This document shows, piece after piece, positions 24,978 through 32,800 of a stretch of 33,591 nt of DNA. The notes beneath the pieces are model-generated. The model was not told the origin of the DNA and ran no database searches. It saw only the letters and a list, made by a program, of their open reading frames with translations. Location of the stretch: the NCBI GenBank assembly GCA_017628235.1, contig JAGBZM010000033.1:1-33591 (forward strand). Direction: 5' to 3'. Origin of the DNA: Lentisphaeria bacterium. Its GTDB lineage: Bacteria > Verrucomicrobiota > Lentisphaeria > Victivallales > Victivallaceae. The position numbers and the translations under genes are program-made. The first letter of the stretch is position 1, and every line of letters begins with the position of its first letter.

Positions 24978-25935
24978 AATCCGGATCATTCTCCGGGTGG
25001 ATGAAATCCGGGATGAAATCCTTTACCGCTGATTCCGCATCCTGCACAAAACCATCTTCAATGCCGGAAGCAAAGAGGGCATTTTCGGCAACTTCATACT
25101 CAAAATCCGTGATCCGGCGATTGAGTTCCGGGAAGTTTTCCTCCGACACTCTGCCGCAGGGCAGATATTGGCGCATCAGAGAAAACATCACTTGTCCGGG
25201 GCGGTATTTCCCGGCGACAAATTCGATTATCCGCAAAGTATTTTCCAACTGTTCCGGCAGGATCAGGTGGCGGATTATCACCCCTTTTTTCATCATTCCG
25301 TCGCTGCCGATGACAAAATCTCCGACCTGGCGGTACATCTCATCTATTGCCGCGACGGCGGTATCGAAGTAATCCGGAGCCTGACTGTAACGGCCGGAGA
25401 CGGCCGGATCGATATATTTCAGATCCGGCAGATAAATATCCACTTTGCCGGAGAAAAGGCGCAAAGTTTCCGGCAGTTCGTAGCCGTTGCTGTTGTATAC
25501 CACCGGGACCGGCAGCGGATCAGCAAGAGATTCTGCCACTGCCGGGGCGTAGTGACCGGCCGTGACCAGATTGATATTGTGTGCGCCCCGGTCGATCAAT
25601 TTGCGGTAAAGAGCGCGCAGTTGTTCCGTATCAAGAACTTTTCCTCCGGCGGCGGTACTTATATCGTGGTTCTGGCAGTAAACGCAGTGCAGATTGCAGC
25701 CGGAAAAGAAGACCGTACCGCTGCCCCGGGTGCCGCTTATCACCGGTTCTTCCCAGAAGTGCAGCGAAGCACGGGAAACCATCGCCTGACGCGGGGAGTG
25801 ACAAACTCCCGGCAGCGAACCGGCTCCGGCGGCAGAAAAAGGCCGCGCCGCATGACAACGGCGCGGACAGATCGAACAATTTACCGGAAAATCACTGCTG
25901 TTCATCAGTATCAGCCGGCGGTACAGCGGATACAT
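24961..25935 (-). CDS. Radical SAM protein, PflX/PflA-like (COG1313)
   Basis: About 324 residues. The SAM cluster motif is GCNLHCVYCQNHD (CxxxCxxC), and an N-terminal cysteine group NCSICPRRC precedes it, a layout seen in PflX-type homologues of pyruvate formate-lyase activases. The barrel contains INLVTAGHYAP, VYNSNGYE and DIYLPDLKY. The substrate is unknown for this family. Start is uncertain: ATG 25935 has AGGA 8 bases upstream; ATG 25905 and TTG 25941 are possible. All overlap the end of the asp23-like gene, indicating coupling. No glycyl-radical enzyme lies beside it. Confidence 0.8.
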   Translation of the reverse strand: MYPLYRRLILMNSSDFPVNCSICPRRCHAARPFSAAGAGSLPGVCHSPRQAMVSRASLHFWEEPVISGTRGSGTVFFSGCNLHCVYCQNHDISTAAGGKVLDTEQLRALYRKLIDRGAHNINLVTAGHYAPAVAESLADPLPVPVVYNSNGYELPETLRLFSGKVDIYLPDLKYIDPAVSGRYSQAPDYFDTAVAAIDEMYRQVGDFVIGSDGMMKKGVIIRHLILPEQLENTLRIIEFVAGKYRPGQVMFSLMRQYLPCGRVSEENFPELNRRITDFEYEVAENALFASGIEDGFVQDAESAVKDFIPDFIHPENDPDSIALE

Positions 25936-26326
25936 CCTCAATATCCTGCACGATGATGTGAACTTCAGTCACATTCATGCCGGTGGTGTTTTCCACCTCA
26001 TTGATCACCGCTTTCTGGATGGCTCCGGAAACTTCCGGTATCCGGCAGCCGAATTTCAGCACTACTTTGATCTCGATGGCCACATTATTGCCGTCACCGA
26101 GGATGATATTGATATTGCGTGACTGCATCCGGCGGCTGCCGACGATCTCAGCCAGATTGTCCACCAGCGAACTGCCGGCGAGCCGGGAAACCCCGGCAGT
26201 GGCCAGCGTGGCCCGGCGGGCAAGAGAAGCAATAACTCCCTCATGGATCCGGATATCACCCATTTCGGTATCATCCAGGATCATGGTTTCATTTTTCACT
26301 TGCGGTTCTTTGATTTCTTCACTCAT
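25892..26326 (-). CDS. Asp23/Gls24 family protein
   Basis: 144 residues, one Asp23 (DUF322) domain: IRIHEGVIASLARRATLATA, GVSRLAG, then IEIKVVLKFGCRIPEVSGAI and a VNEVHI-type end (MNVTEVHIIVQDIE). In Firmicutes the homologue YqhY sits beside accB and accC and is linked to acetyl-CoA carboxylase control; the same order occurs here. Its ATG overlaps the accC stop (ATGA), so the two are coupled. The acidic tail overlaps the next gene. No membrane segment, so it is probably cytosolic. A direct regulatory effect on AccC is inference. Confidence 0.88.
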   Translation of the reverse strand: MSEEIKEPQVKNETMILDDTEMGDIRIHEGVIASLARRATLATAGVSRLAGSSLVDNLAEIVGSRRMQSRNINIILGDGNNVAIEIKVVLKFGCRIPEVSGAIQKAVINEVENTTGMNVTEVHIIVQDIEDVSAVPPADTDEQQ

Positions 26327-27705
26327 TTCTGCTTCTCCTTGTGTGAGGGCTTGTCGGTCTTCTGCAATATGCTCTCCACGAATCCGGTATCGTATTTCCC
26401 CTCGACGAAATTCTTGTGTCCGAGAATCCGCCGCTGGAATGGGATCGTGGTTTTCACCCCTTTTACCACCAATTCATCCAATGCCCGCTGGCAGGTGGTG
26501 AGAGCTTCGGCGCGGTCATGTCCCCAGACGATCAGTTTACCGATCAGACTGTCGTAGTACGGCGGGATGAAGTAACCGCTGAAAGCGTGGGTATCCATCC
26601 GGACATTGGGGCCGCCGGCGGGAATGAAAAGTTCGATTTTGCCGGGACACGGGGCGAAGTTGCGTTCCGGGTCTTCGGCGTTGATCCGGCATTCGATGGC
26701 ATGTCCTTTGAACTCCACATCTTTCTGCCGGATTTTCAGTTTACCGCCGGAAGCGATCTGGATCTGAGCCTTGACCAGGTCGATGCCGGAGATCATTTCC
26801 GAAACCGGGTGTTCCACCTGGATACGGGTATTCATCTCCATGAAGTAGAACTTTTCCGGATTGGCCGGATCGAGGAGAAATTCGATGGTACCGGCACTGG
26901 TATAATTGGCGGCTTTGGCGGCTTTGACGGCAGCCAATCCGATTTTTTCGCGGATTTTGGCACTGATTCCGGGTGACGGGGTCTCTTCGATAAGCTTCTG
27001 ATTGCGCCGTTGGACGGAACAGTCACGTTCACCCAGGTGGATGACATTGCCGAAGTTGTCGGCCAGGATCTGCACTTCGATATGGCGGGGATTGACCAGG
27101 AATTTTTCCATATACAATTCGCCGTTGCCGAAAGCGTTTTCCGCTTCGGTGCGGGCCGCGTGGAATCCCTGCAGCAGACTGACTTCATTGTGAGCAATAC
27201 GCATACCGCGTCCGCCGCCGCCGGCGACAGCTTTGACGATGACCGGATAACCGAGTTTGCGCGCCCATTCAAGGGCCTGCTTTTCATCTTTGACCACGCC
27301 GTCGCTGCCGGGGGTGGTCGGAACTCCGGCCTTTTTCATCGTATCTCTGGCGATGGCCTTGTCGCCGAGGGCTTTCATGGCTTCGGCGGTTGGTCCGATA
27401 AAGGCGATCCCGTGCCGGGTGCAAGCTTCAGCGAAGTAAGGATTTTCCGAAAGGAAGCCGTATCCCGGATGGATGGCATCGACATCACAGATGGCGGCGA
27501 CGGTGAGCAGACGCTCGATAAGAAGGTAGCTTTCCGAAGGAGCTGCAGCACCGATACAGATGGCTTCATCGGCCATTTTCACCGGCATACTGTCGGCATC
27601 GGCTTTGGAGTAAACCATTACGGTTTTCACTCCCAATTCCCGGCAGGCGCGGATGATCCGCACCGCGATTTCGCCCCGGTTGGCGATCATAACTTTATTG
27701 AACAT
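26323..27705 (-). CDS. accC: Acetyl-CoA carboxylase, biotin carboxylase subunit
   Basis: 460 residues. The N-terminal start KVMIANRGEIAVRIIRACRE, the glycine-rich ATP lid VAGGGGRGMRI, and the catalytic FYFMEMNTRIQVEHPVSEM block are all present. It carboxylates the biotin on AccB using ATP and bicarbonate, the first half-reaction of malonyl-CoA synthesis. Ribosome site AAGGAGAA. It lies 41 bases after accB and overlaps the asp23-like gene. accA and accD are outside the window. Confidence 0.96.
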   Translation of the reverse strand: MFNKVMIANRGEIAVRIIRACRELGVKTVMVYSKADADSMPVKMADEAICIGAAAPSESYLLIERLLTVAAICDVDAIHPGYGFLSENPYFAEACTRHGIAFIGPTAEAMKALGDKAIARDTMKKAGVPTTPGSDGVVKDEKQALEWARKLGYPVIVKAVAGGGGRGMRIAHNEVSLLQGFHAARTEAENAFGNGELYMEKFLVNPRHIEVQILADNFGNVIHLGERDCSVQRRNQKLIEETPSPGISAKIREKIGLAAVKAAKAANYTSAGTIEFLLDPANPEKFYFMEMNTRIQVEHPVSEMISGIDLVKAQIQIASGGKLKIRQKDVEFKGHAIECRINAEDPERNFAPCPGKIELFIPAGGPNVRMDTHAFSGYFIPPYYDSLIGKLIVWGHDRAEALTTCQRALDELVVKGVKTTIPFQRRILGHKNFVEGKYDTGFVESILQKTDKPSHKEKQK

Positions 27706-27746
27706 GGGTGTATTCTCCTTTTGCGCGCAGTAACGGCAAGAAGGGG

Positions 27747-28196
27747 TTATTCCAGAACGAACATCGGCTGACCGAATTCCACCGGCTGACCGTTGGCGAT
27801 CAGAATTTCTTTGATGACGCCGGATTTTTCAGCTTTGACTTCGTTCATAACTTTCATTGCTTCAATGATGCACAAAACGGTATCCGGATTGACCCGGTCA
27901 CCGACCTGAACGAAAGGCGCGGCATCGGGGCTGGCGGCCTGATAGTAGGTGCCGACCAACGGTGAATCAATGGTCTGCAGTTTAACTGCCGGAGCTGCCG
28001 GAGCTGCCGGAACGGGGGCAGCGGCCGGGGCGGGCATGACCGGAGCCGCCGCCGGAAGTACTGCCGGGATCGCCGCAGGCATGCGGTCGTCGCCGCGCCG
28101 GAAACAGAGATTACAGTTGTCTGATTGGATTTTCACTTCGGTGAGATTGTATTCACCCATCAGTTTGACCAAATTGCGGATCTGTTCGAAATCCAT
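27747..28196 (-). CDS. accB: Biotin carboxyl carrier protein of acetyl-CoA carboxylase
   Basis: 149 residues. The C-terminal biotinyl domain has EAMKVMNEV with the biotinylated Lys115 and a thumb-like segment before it (VGTYYQAASPDAAPFVQVGD). A Pro/Ala linker (about residues 35-70) connects it to a short N-terminal domain with a CNLCF stretch (Cys pair). Ribosome site AAAGGAG. It carries the carboxyl group from AccC to the carboxyltransferase. It is the second gene of the aroQ-accB-accC unit, 22 bases after aroQ. Confidence 0.95.
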   Translation of the reverse strand: MDFEQIRNLVKLMGEYNLTEVKIQSDNCNLCFRRGDDRMPAAIPAVLPAAAPVMPAPAAAPVPAAPAAPAVKLQTIDSPLVGTYYQAASPDAAPFVQVGDRVNPDTVLCIIEAMKVMNEVKAEKSGVIKEILIANGQPVEFGQPMFVLE

Positions 28197-28218
28197 AATG
28201 AAACTCCTTTGTTTGCAG

Positions 28219-28677
28219 TTATTTACTGTTAAATTCTTTTTTCCGGGCCAGCAGGTTGTGCAGAGCGCGCAACGCCAGCAGATAGGAATCTTTGCCGAAT
28301 CCGGCGATCACTCCGGCGCAGACCGGGGCGATGAATGAGTGATGCCGGAAACTTTCTCTGGCGGCGGTGTTGCTCAAGTGAACTTCAATCGTCGGCAGGG
28401 AAACTGCGCTGATGGCATCGCGCAATGCTACGGAAGTGTGGGTATATGCGGCGGCATTGAGAATGATACCGTCGAAGCCGTTTGCCCGGGCCGAACCGAT
28501 CCATGAAACCAGTTCACCCTCGATATTGGATTGATGATCTTCGATGGTGCAGTGCAGTTCTGCGGCCAGAATTTTTACATTATTGACGATTTCCGGCAGC
28601 GTGTCACCGCCGTAAATACCCGGTTCACGAGTACCGAGCAGCTGCAGATTCGGGCCGTTGAGAAGCAATATTTTCAT
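28219..28677 (-). CDS. aroQ: 3-dehydroquinate dehydratase, type II
   Basis: 152 residues from ATG 28677; a GTG two codons earlier is possible (AAGGTG just upstream). Typical type II motifs: [18 protein letters not shown] with the flexible-lid Arg and catalytic Tyr, [44 protein letters not shown] and the closing [14 protein letters not shown]. It dehydrates 3-dehydroquinate in the shikimate pathway, which links it to the DAHP synthase and pheA genes at the left end. It heads the operon with accBC, a grouping seen in several bacteria. Confidence 0.96.
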   Translation of the reverse strand: MKILLLNGPNLQLLGTREPGIYGGDTLPEIVNNVKILAAELHCTIEDHQSNIEGELVSWIGSARANGFDGIILNAAAYTHTSVALRDAISAVSLPTIEVHLSNTAARESFRHHSFIAPVCAGVIAGFGKDSYLLALRALHNLLARKKEFNSK

Positions 28678-28715
28678 ACACACCTTGCAGTTGAATTGTA
28701 TATTGACTTGTTTAT

Positions 28716-28744
28716 AATATAACCTCTCAACAGCGATTTTTCAA
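28716..28744 (-). promoter_or_regulatory. aroQ-accBC operon promoter (TTGAAA-17-TATATT)
   Basis: On the minus strand TTGAAA (28744-28739) and TATATT (28721-28716) with a 17-bp spacer, ending about 39 bases before the aroQ ATG. The rest of the 273-base gap 28678-28950 is AT-rich; near 28858-28890 there are TTGAAA and TATATT boxes with non-ideal spacing that may drive the plus-strand ORF. Confidence 0.7.
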
Positions 28745-28950
28745 GTTTTTTGTTGATATATGCCTGATTTTTGGCGGCAAACGTACCGCTGCGATAAGTG
28801 TGCCGGGCGGCAGAACGTTGGCAAAAATTATTTTTCAAAAAAATGGTTTTTTACCGCTTGAAATTTTGAAAAAATATGCTAATTTATATTAGATTAGGTG
28901 TGTAGTCTGATTGTATTTTACGATGAAGCTCAAACAAAAAGGAACAAAAA

Positions 28951-29205
28951 ATGAGCGAGAAAAAAGAAATTTTTGCAGACGGGATCGGTCAGATCCACTT
29001 CGCCGGCGGCATGGTTCGCTATGATTTCGTTACTTTGCAGCCGACCGAAGACGGCAAAGCTCCGGAGACCCAGAGCAATGTGCGTATTGTGATGCCGCCG
29101 CAGGGTTTTCTGGCTGCTTTCAACAGTATGCAGCAGCTGATCGACAAACTTCTGGAAGCTGGTGTGCTGCAGAAAAATGACGCGGCGAAAGCGGCGAAGA
29201 AGTAA
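28951..29205 (+). CDS. Small conserved-looking hypothetical protein
   Basis: 84 residues with AAGGAAC before the ATG. The sequence has an N-terminal beta-like part (IGQIHFAGGMVRYDFVTLQP) and a C-terminal helix (FLAAFNSMQQLIDKLLEAGV), ending in a basic KAAKAAKK tail. The layout resembles DUF3467-type small proteins (strand block with RIVMPPQ then a helix), but I would not assign it. No signal peptide. It opens the gene group leading to the giant repeat protein and could be an accessory factor for it. Confidence 0.65.
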   Translation: MSEKKEIFADGIGQIHFAGGMVRYDFVTLQPTEDGKAPETQSNVRIVMPPQGFLAAFNSMQQLIDKLLEAGVLQKNDAAKAAKK

Positions 29206-29251
29206 GTTCTGAGAGATTCTGTTTAAGATCATTCTGATCGGGGAAACGAAG

Positions 29252-29593
29252 ATGTTGAGTGTGGAAACCGGCAAATATTTCTATGATGGAGCGCAGGAAG
29301 GCGTGAGCTTGTCTGTGTATCCGTCTTGTGCGGAGCCGGAGCATGAAACATCTTTGTTTTTGGATGTTCCGGCTTCGGAAGTGCGTGCGGGAGTGGTGTA
29401 CACGGTACGCGGCGGTGAAGCCGGGGCATATTCCTGGAGAGATCCTGCCGGCAGATATTTTGCTGAAATATTCATTACGGTGACGACCGGGGCGAAACGG
29501 GCCTGCCGTGCGGCGAAGCGGTTTATCTGCGGCGTGGTACGGAGTCTGAAAATGTCGTTGAGCATCCGTCGTCCGTCATGCTTGAGGTTGTGA
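29252..29593 (+). CDS. Hypothetical protein of 113 residues
   Basis: ATG 29252 follows GGGGAAACGAAG, a moderate ribosome site, 46 bases after the preceding small gene. The first 75 residues are beta-rich (YFYDGAQEGVSLSVYPSC, FLDVPASEVRAGVVYTVRGG), the last 35 are very basic (KRACRAAKRFICGVVRSL). Overlapping antisense frames exist, but same-direction context and the terminator just behind it support this frame. No family recognised. The basic, cysteine-containing tail may reflect a frame that is not fully real, so confidence is moderate. Confidence 0.45.
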   Translation: MLSVETGKYFYDGAQEGVSLSVYPSCAEPEHETSLFLDVPASEVRAGVVYTVRGGEAGAYSWRDPAGRYFAEIFITVTTGAKRACRAAKRFICGVVRSLKMSLSIRRPSCLRL

Positions 29594-29625
29594 GAAGATG
29601 GATAAATTCAGTAAAAAAGCGATGA

Positions 29626-29696
29626 GGAACACGAACAGTTGCGGGAGAAGCGGCGCGGAGAGTGCTGCGGTCCGCGATTGTTCATGTTCCTTTTTT
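29626..29696 (+). terminator. Strong intrinsic terminator
   Basis: GGAACACGAACAGTTGCGG (29626-29644) pairs with CCGCGATTGTTCATGTTCC (29672-29690), 19 positions with two wobble pairs and one mismatch, then six T residues at 29691-29696. It closes the two-small-gene unit and isolates the giant gene behind it. Confidence 0.75.
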
Positions 29697-29841
29697 GTTC
29701 CGGAGAGGCGGCGGTCAGATGATCCGGAAGCGGAGGGTAGCCGCATTATATAATATATAGTATAAAGCGGCGTTGAATTGAATAACAAAAAACTTTGAAA
29801 TAAACCAACTAACCAACAACTAACAAAAGGATGAAAATGTT
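29697..29841 (+). promoter_or_regulatory. Leader region of the giant repeat gene
   Basis: TATAAT at 29749-29754 is a perfect -10 box without an obvious -35 partner; TATAGT/TATAAA follow. Bases 29798-29828 form a 31-base G-free stretch of A, C and T (CCAACTAACCAACAACTAAC), which cannot fold, just ahead of AAAGGATG and the ATG at 29842. Such open leaders suit high translation. Confidence 0.45.
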
Positions 29842-32800
29842 ATGAGTATGTACAAAAACATTTTCGTGAACGAGAATGCGGATCAGTCTGCATCCGTTCA
29901 GATCCAGGGCATCGACGGGAGCATCTCCAATTTTGGAGAGGGATTCTCCTCAGTCGAAGCGGCTCTGGCGGCGGTGACCGCCGAAAACAGTAACGCGGTC
30001 ATCCGTGTGGTATCCGGCAAATATGACGGATACAAAGTGGTCACAGACGGTGTGGAAAGTGAGCCGGCGACGGTGGTTGCGGTGAATTTCGGTGGCGGCG
30101 AAGTTGCCAATGAGGTGACTTTGGCGGATACCGGATTCAGTGCGGCGCAGCAGTTGTCGGTGATCGATGACCTGAATGCGGCGAATGCGGCCGGCGGCAA
30201 AGTTTTTGTTGTTGCCGGTGATAATGTTAATGCAGATGCCGCATTGGTAGTGGGTGTGAGTTCCGATGGTTCGCAGTATGTGGTCAGCAGTGCGGTGACT
30301 GAAACCGATATCAGTGATCTTATTCAGATCGTAGAAGGAGTTGTGCCCAGTAAACGTATTGTTGTTGACAATACGATTTCTGCCAACATTGAGGGTAAGC
30401 AGTACAAAACTTATGCCGAGGCATTAGCGTATGTTCAGGAAAATAATGCTTATGACAGTACTATTGTTTTGTCCAAAACTCCGACAGATTCCATAAACAA
30501 TACTACGACAGCTGACTATAATCATTACGATATCGGTTTTGAGGTTAAGGAAGGGGCAACGTTCTTCCTTGGCGGCAACAGTATCAAAATGAAAAAAGAT
30601 TTCGTTGTTGAAGCCGGAGCTGTGCTTATTGGCCAACGTGACAGTTTGAATCAGGTTCAGGTTGATGGCGGTAGTTTTGTCATTGGCGAAGCCGGAGATA
30701 ATAAGAATATCGCAAAAGTTGATTTTACCAGAGATACTCCTGGGAGAGGATACAGTTTGATCGTCAAGGAAAACAGCTCTCTGGTTGCGAACAATGCGGA
30801 AATAAAAACTTTTGATATGACCACCAACGGTGCGGCGGTATTCAATGATACAAATGTTAATGTCAATGGAACCCTTGCATTCGGTTGGGACCGCAGTGAT
30901 GACGAAGGCAACTTCTATGCAGCTGAAGATGTGAAGTTGAGTAATTCTGATTTCACTGTCAGCGGCAACAAAAAGTATGACTCCTCTTACTACCAGAGTA
31001 CCAATCTTCTGAACAATTTGGTGATGGAAGATGGTTCAACAATTACATTCGGCACGGCAGAAGCCGGTTCGGCGAATGTGCTGATGAAAGATGTGACGAT
31101 GGTCGATGGTTCCCAAGTCACGGTCAATGGCGGCCAGATCATTTTGGGAACGGAGGACGGTGAAGTCGGCAGCGACATTATCACTCTGGATGGTGAAGGC
31201 ACCAAACTGGCGAGCATTTGGAACGAGGGAACCGTCAGCGGTCAGAAATCGGCGGTGCTGAATGTGCTGAACGGCGCGGAAGTGTATGCTTCCAGTACGG
31301 TCAAAATCGCCGGAACGGCGAATGTGGATGCTTCTACTGTAAAATCCACCAATATCGGGGTTTACGGTGAGAATGCCGATCAGATTGCAGAAATGTATCT
31401 GACCAACGGCGCAACTCTGGCTGCAAGCGGCACTTTGAAATTGGTGCATGATAGCAATACTGACCGGGTCGGTGTGCTTTCGGTGGATAACTCCACTGTT
31501 ACTGCCGGACAGGTTCTTATCGGAGCCGGTTCATCCATTGAAGTTGCCAATGGCGGTAAATTCGGTGGTACTGCCGACAAGAAAATGACCGTTACCGGCG
31601 TGGATAAAGGCACCTGGGGAACTGGATTCTGGGCCTATGATTCCACCGTTGAAAACGTTGATTTCAACAATCAGACGGTGTTGTTTGACGGCGGAACGGT
31701 GGTCAAAGATGTGACTGTTACCGGCGGATCTGCCTTTTTCGGATACGGCGGCGGTTCAAGTGAGGCTGTCGTTATTCAGGGAACGGTTGATACGACCAAA
31801 GCCGAATGGAAAGAAAATTACACCGGAGCCGGCAATTACGGCACGCTCAAGGTCGCAGAAGGAGCTATATTCAAGACCAACTATTATGGTGACACGGCTG
31901 CCAACGGCAATACCATTATTGATGGAACATTTGAAGCTGCCACTTTCCGCAGTTATAACGGCGCGGTCAATGAAGGCGGTTTGCTCAAAGCTTCCGGTGC
32001 GGTGAATATTTACGGCACTCAGCCCGGAAAAGAAGCTTCGGTATACACCGTCAAAGGTGATATCAATGTTTCCGCAACTGATGCAAACGCTTACAACTTC
32101 AAACTTGGTTATGAAGGCGGCGATTATCAGGGTACCGGCAATGTGATCATGAATGTTGAGGGCGGTTCGATCACGGTCGGTTCTGCGGAAAAATCTGCGT
32201 ACAGCTATATTGCCAAAGATGCAAATGGTGTTCAGGCCCAATTGAATTTGACTGATGGCGCAAGTTTTGTTACTATCGGAACTTTGGAAAACAACGGTAT
32301 TATCACAGTTACCGATGCTACGATCACGGCCGGGGAGATTACCGGCAGCGGTACGATCAGTTTGACGGTGACGGCGGAAATGCTCAACAGCCTGACCGGC
32401 GATTTTGTGCTGCTCGAACAGACCGGCAATGCTGCTGCGCTTGATTTGAGCGTAAGCATCGCGGGCAAGAGCTACAAAGTCGGTGATACTTTTGAAAACA
32501 ACGGTATCAAGTTCCAGATTTCCGACGGTGTTGGTGACAATGATATCATTCTGGACATGACCATTGATCAGGTCTATGTCAATTCTGCTTTCAACGAAAA
32601 CAATGCCGGTGGTTTTGTCTGGGGAGTCAATGCGTTTGACAGCATTTCCGATGCGATTGCCAGCGGTCATAAAAATATCGTGGTGCAGAGTGATATTACC
32701 GATTCAATTTCTTCGCTTGGTGGAATTGCCATCAGTACCGACAAGGCTGACGGTGTGACTATTACCAATACCTATGCTGATTGGGTGTATTTTAATACGA

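Noticed and set aside
29598-29753. 51-residue ORF after the small gene pair
   Set aside because: It runs straight through the strong terminator hairpin and has low-quality composition; the hairpin explains the sequence.
31756-32670. 304-residue minus-strand frame inside the giant gene
   Set aside because: Antisense of a repeat-rich coding sequence; the plus frame stays open for 1250 codons.
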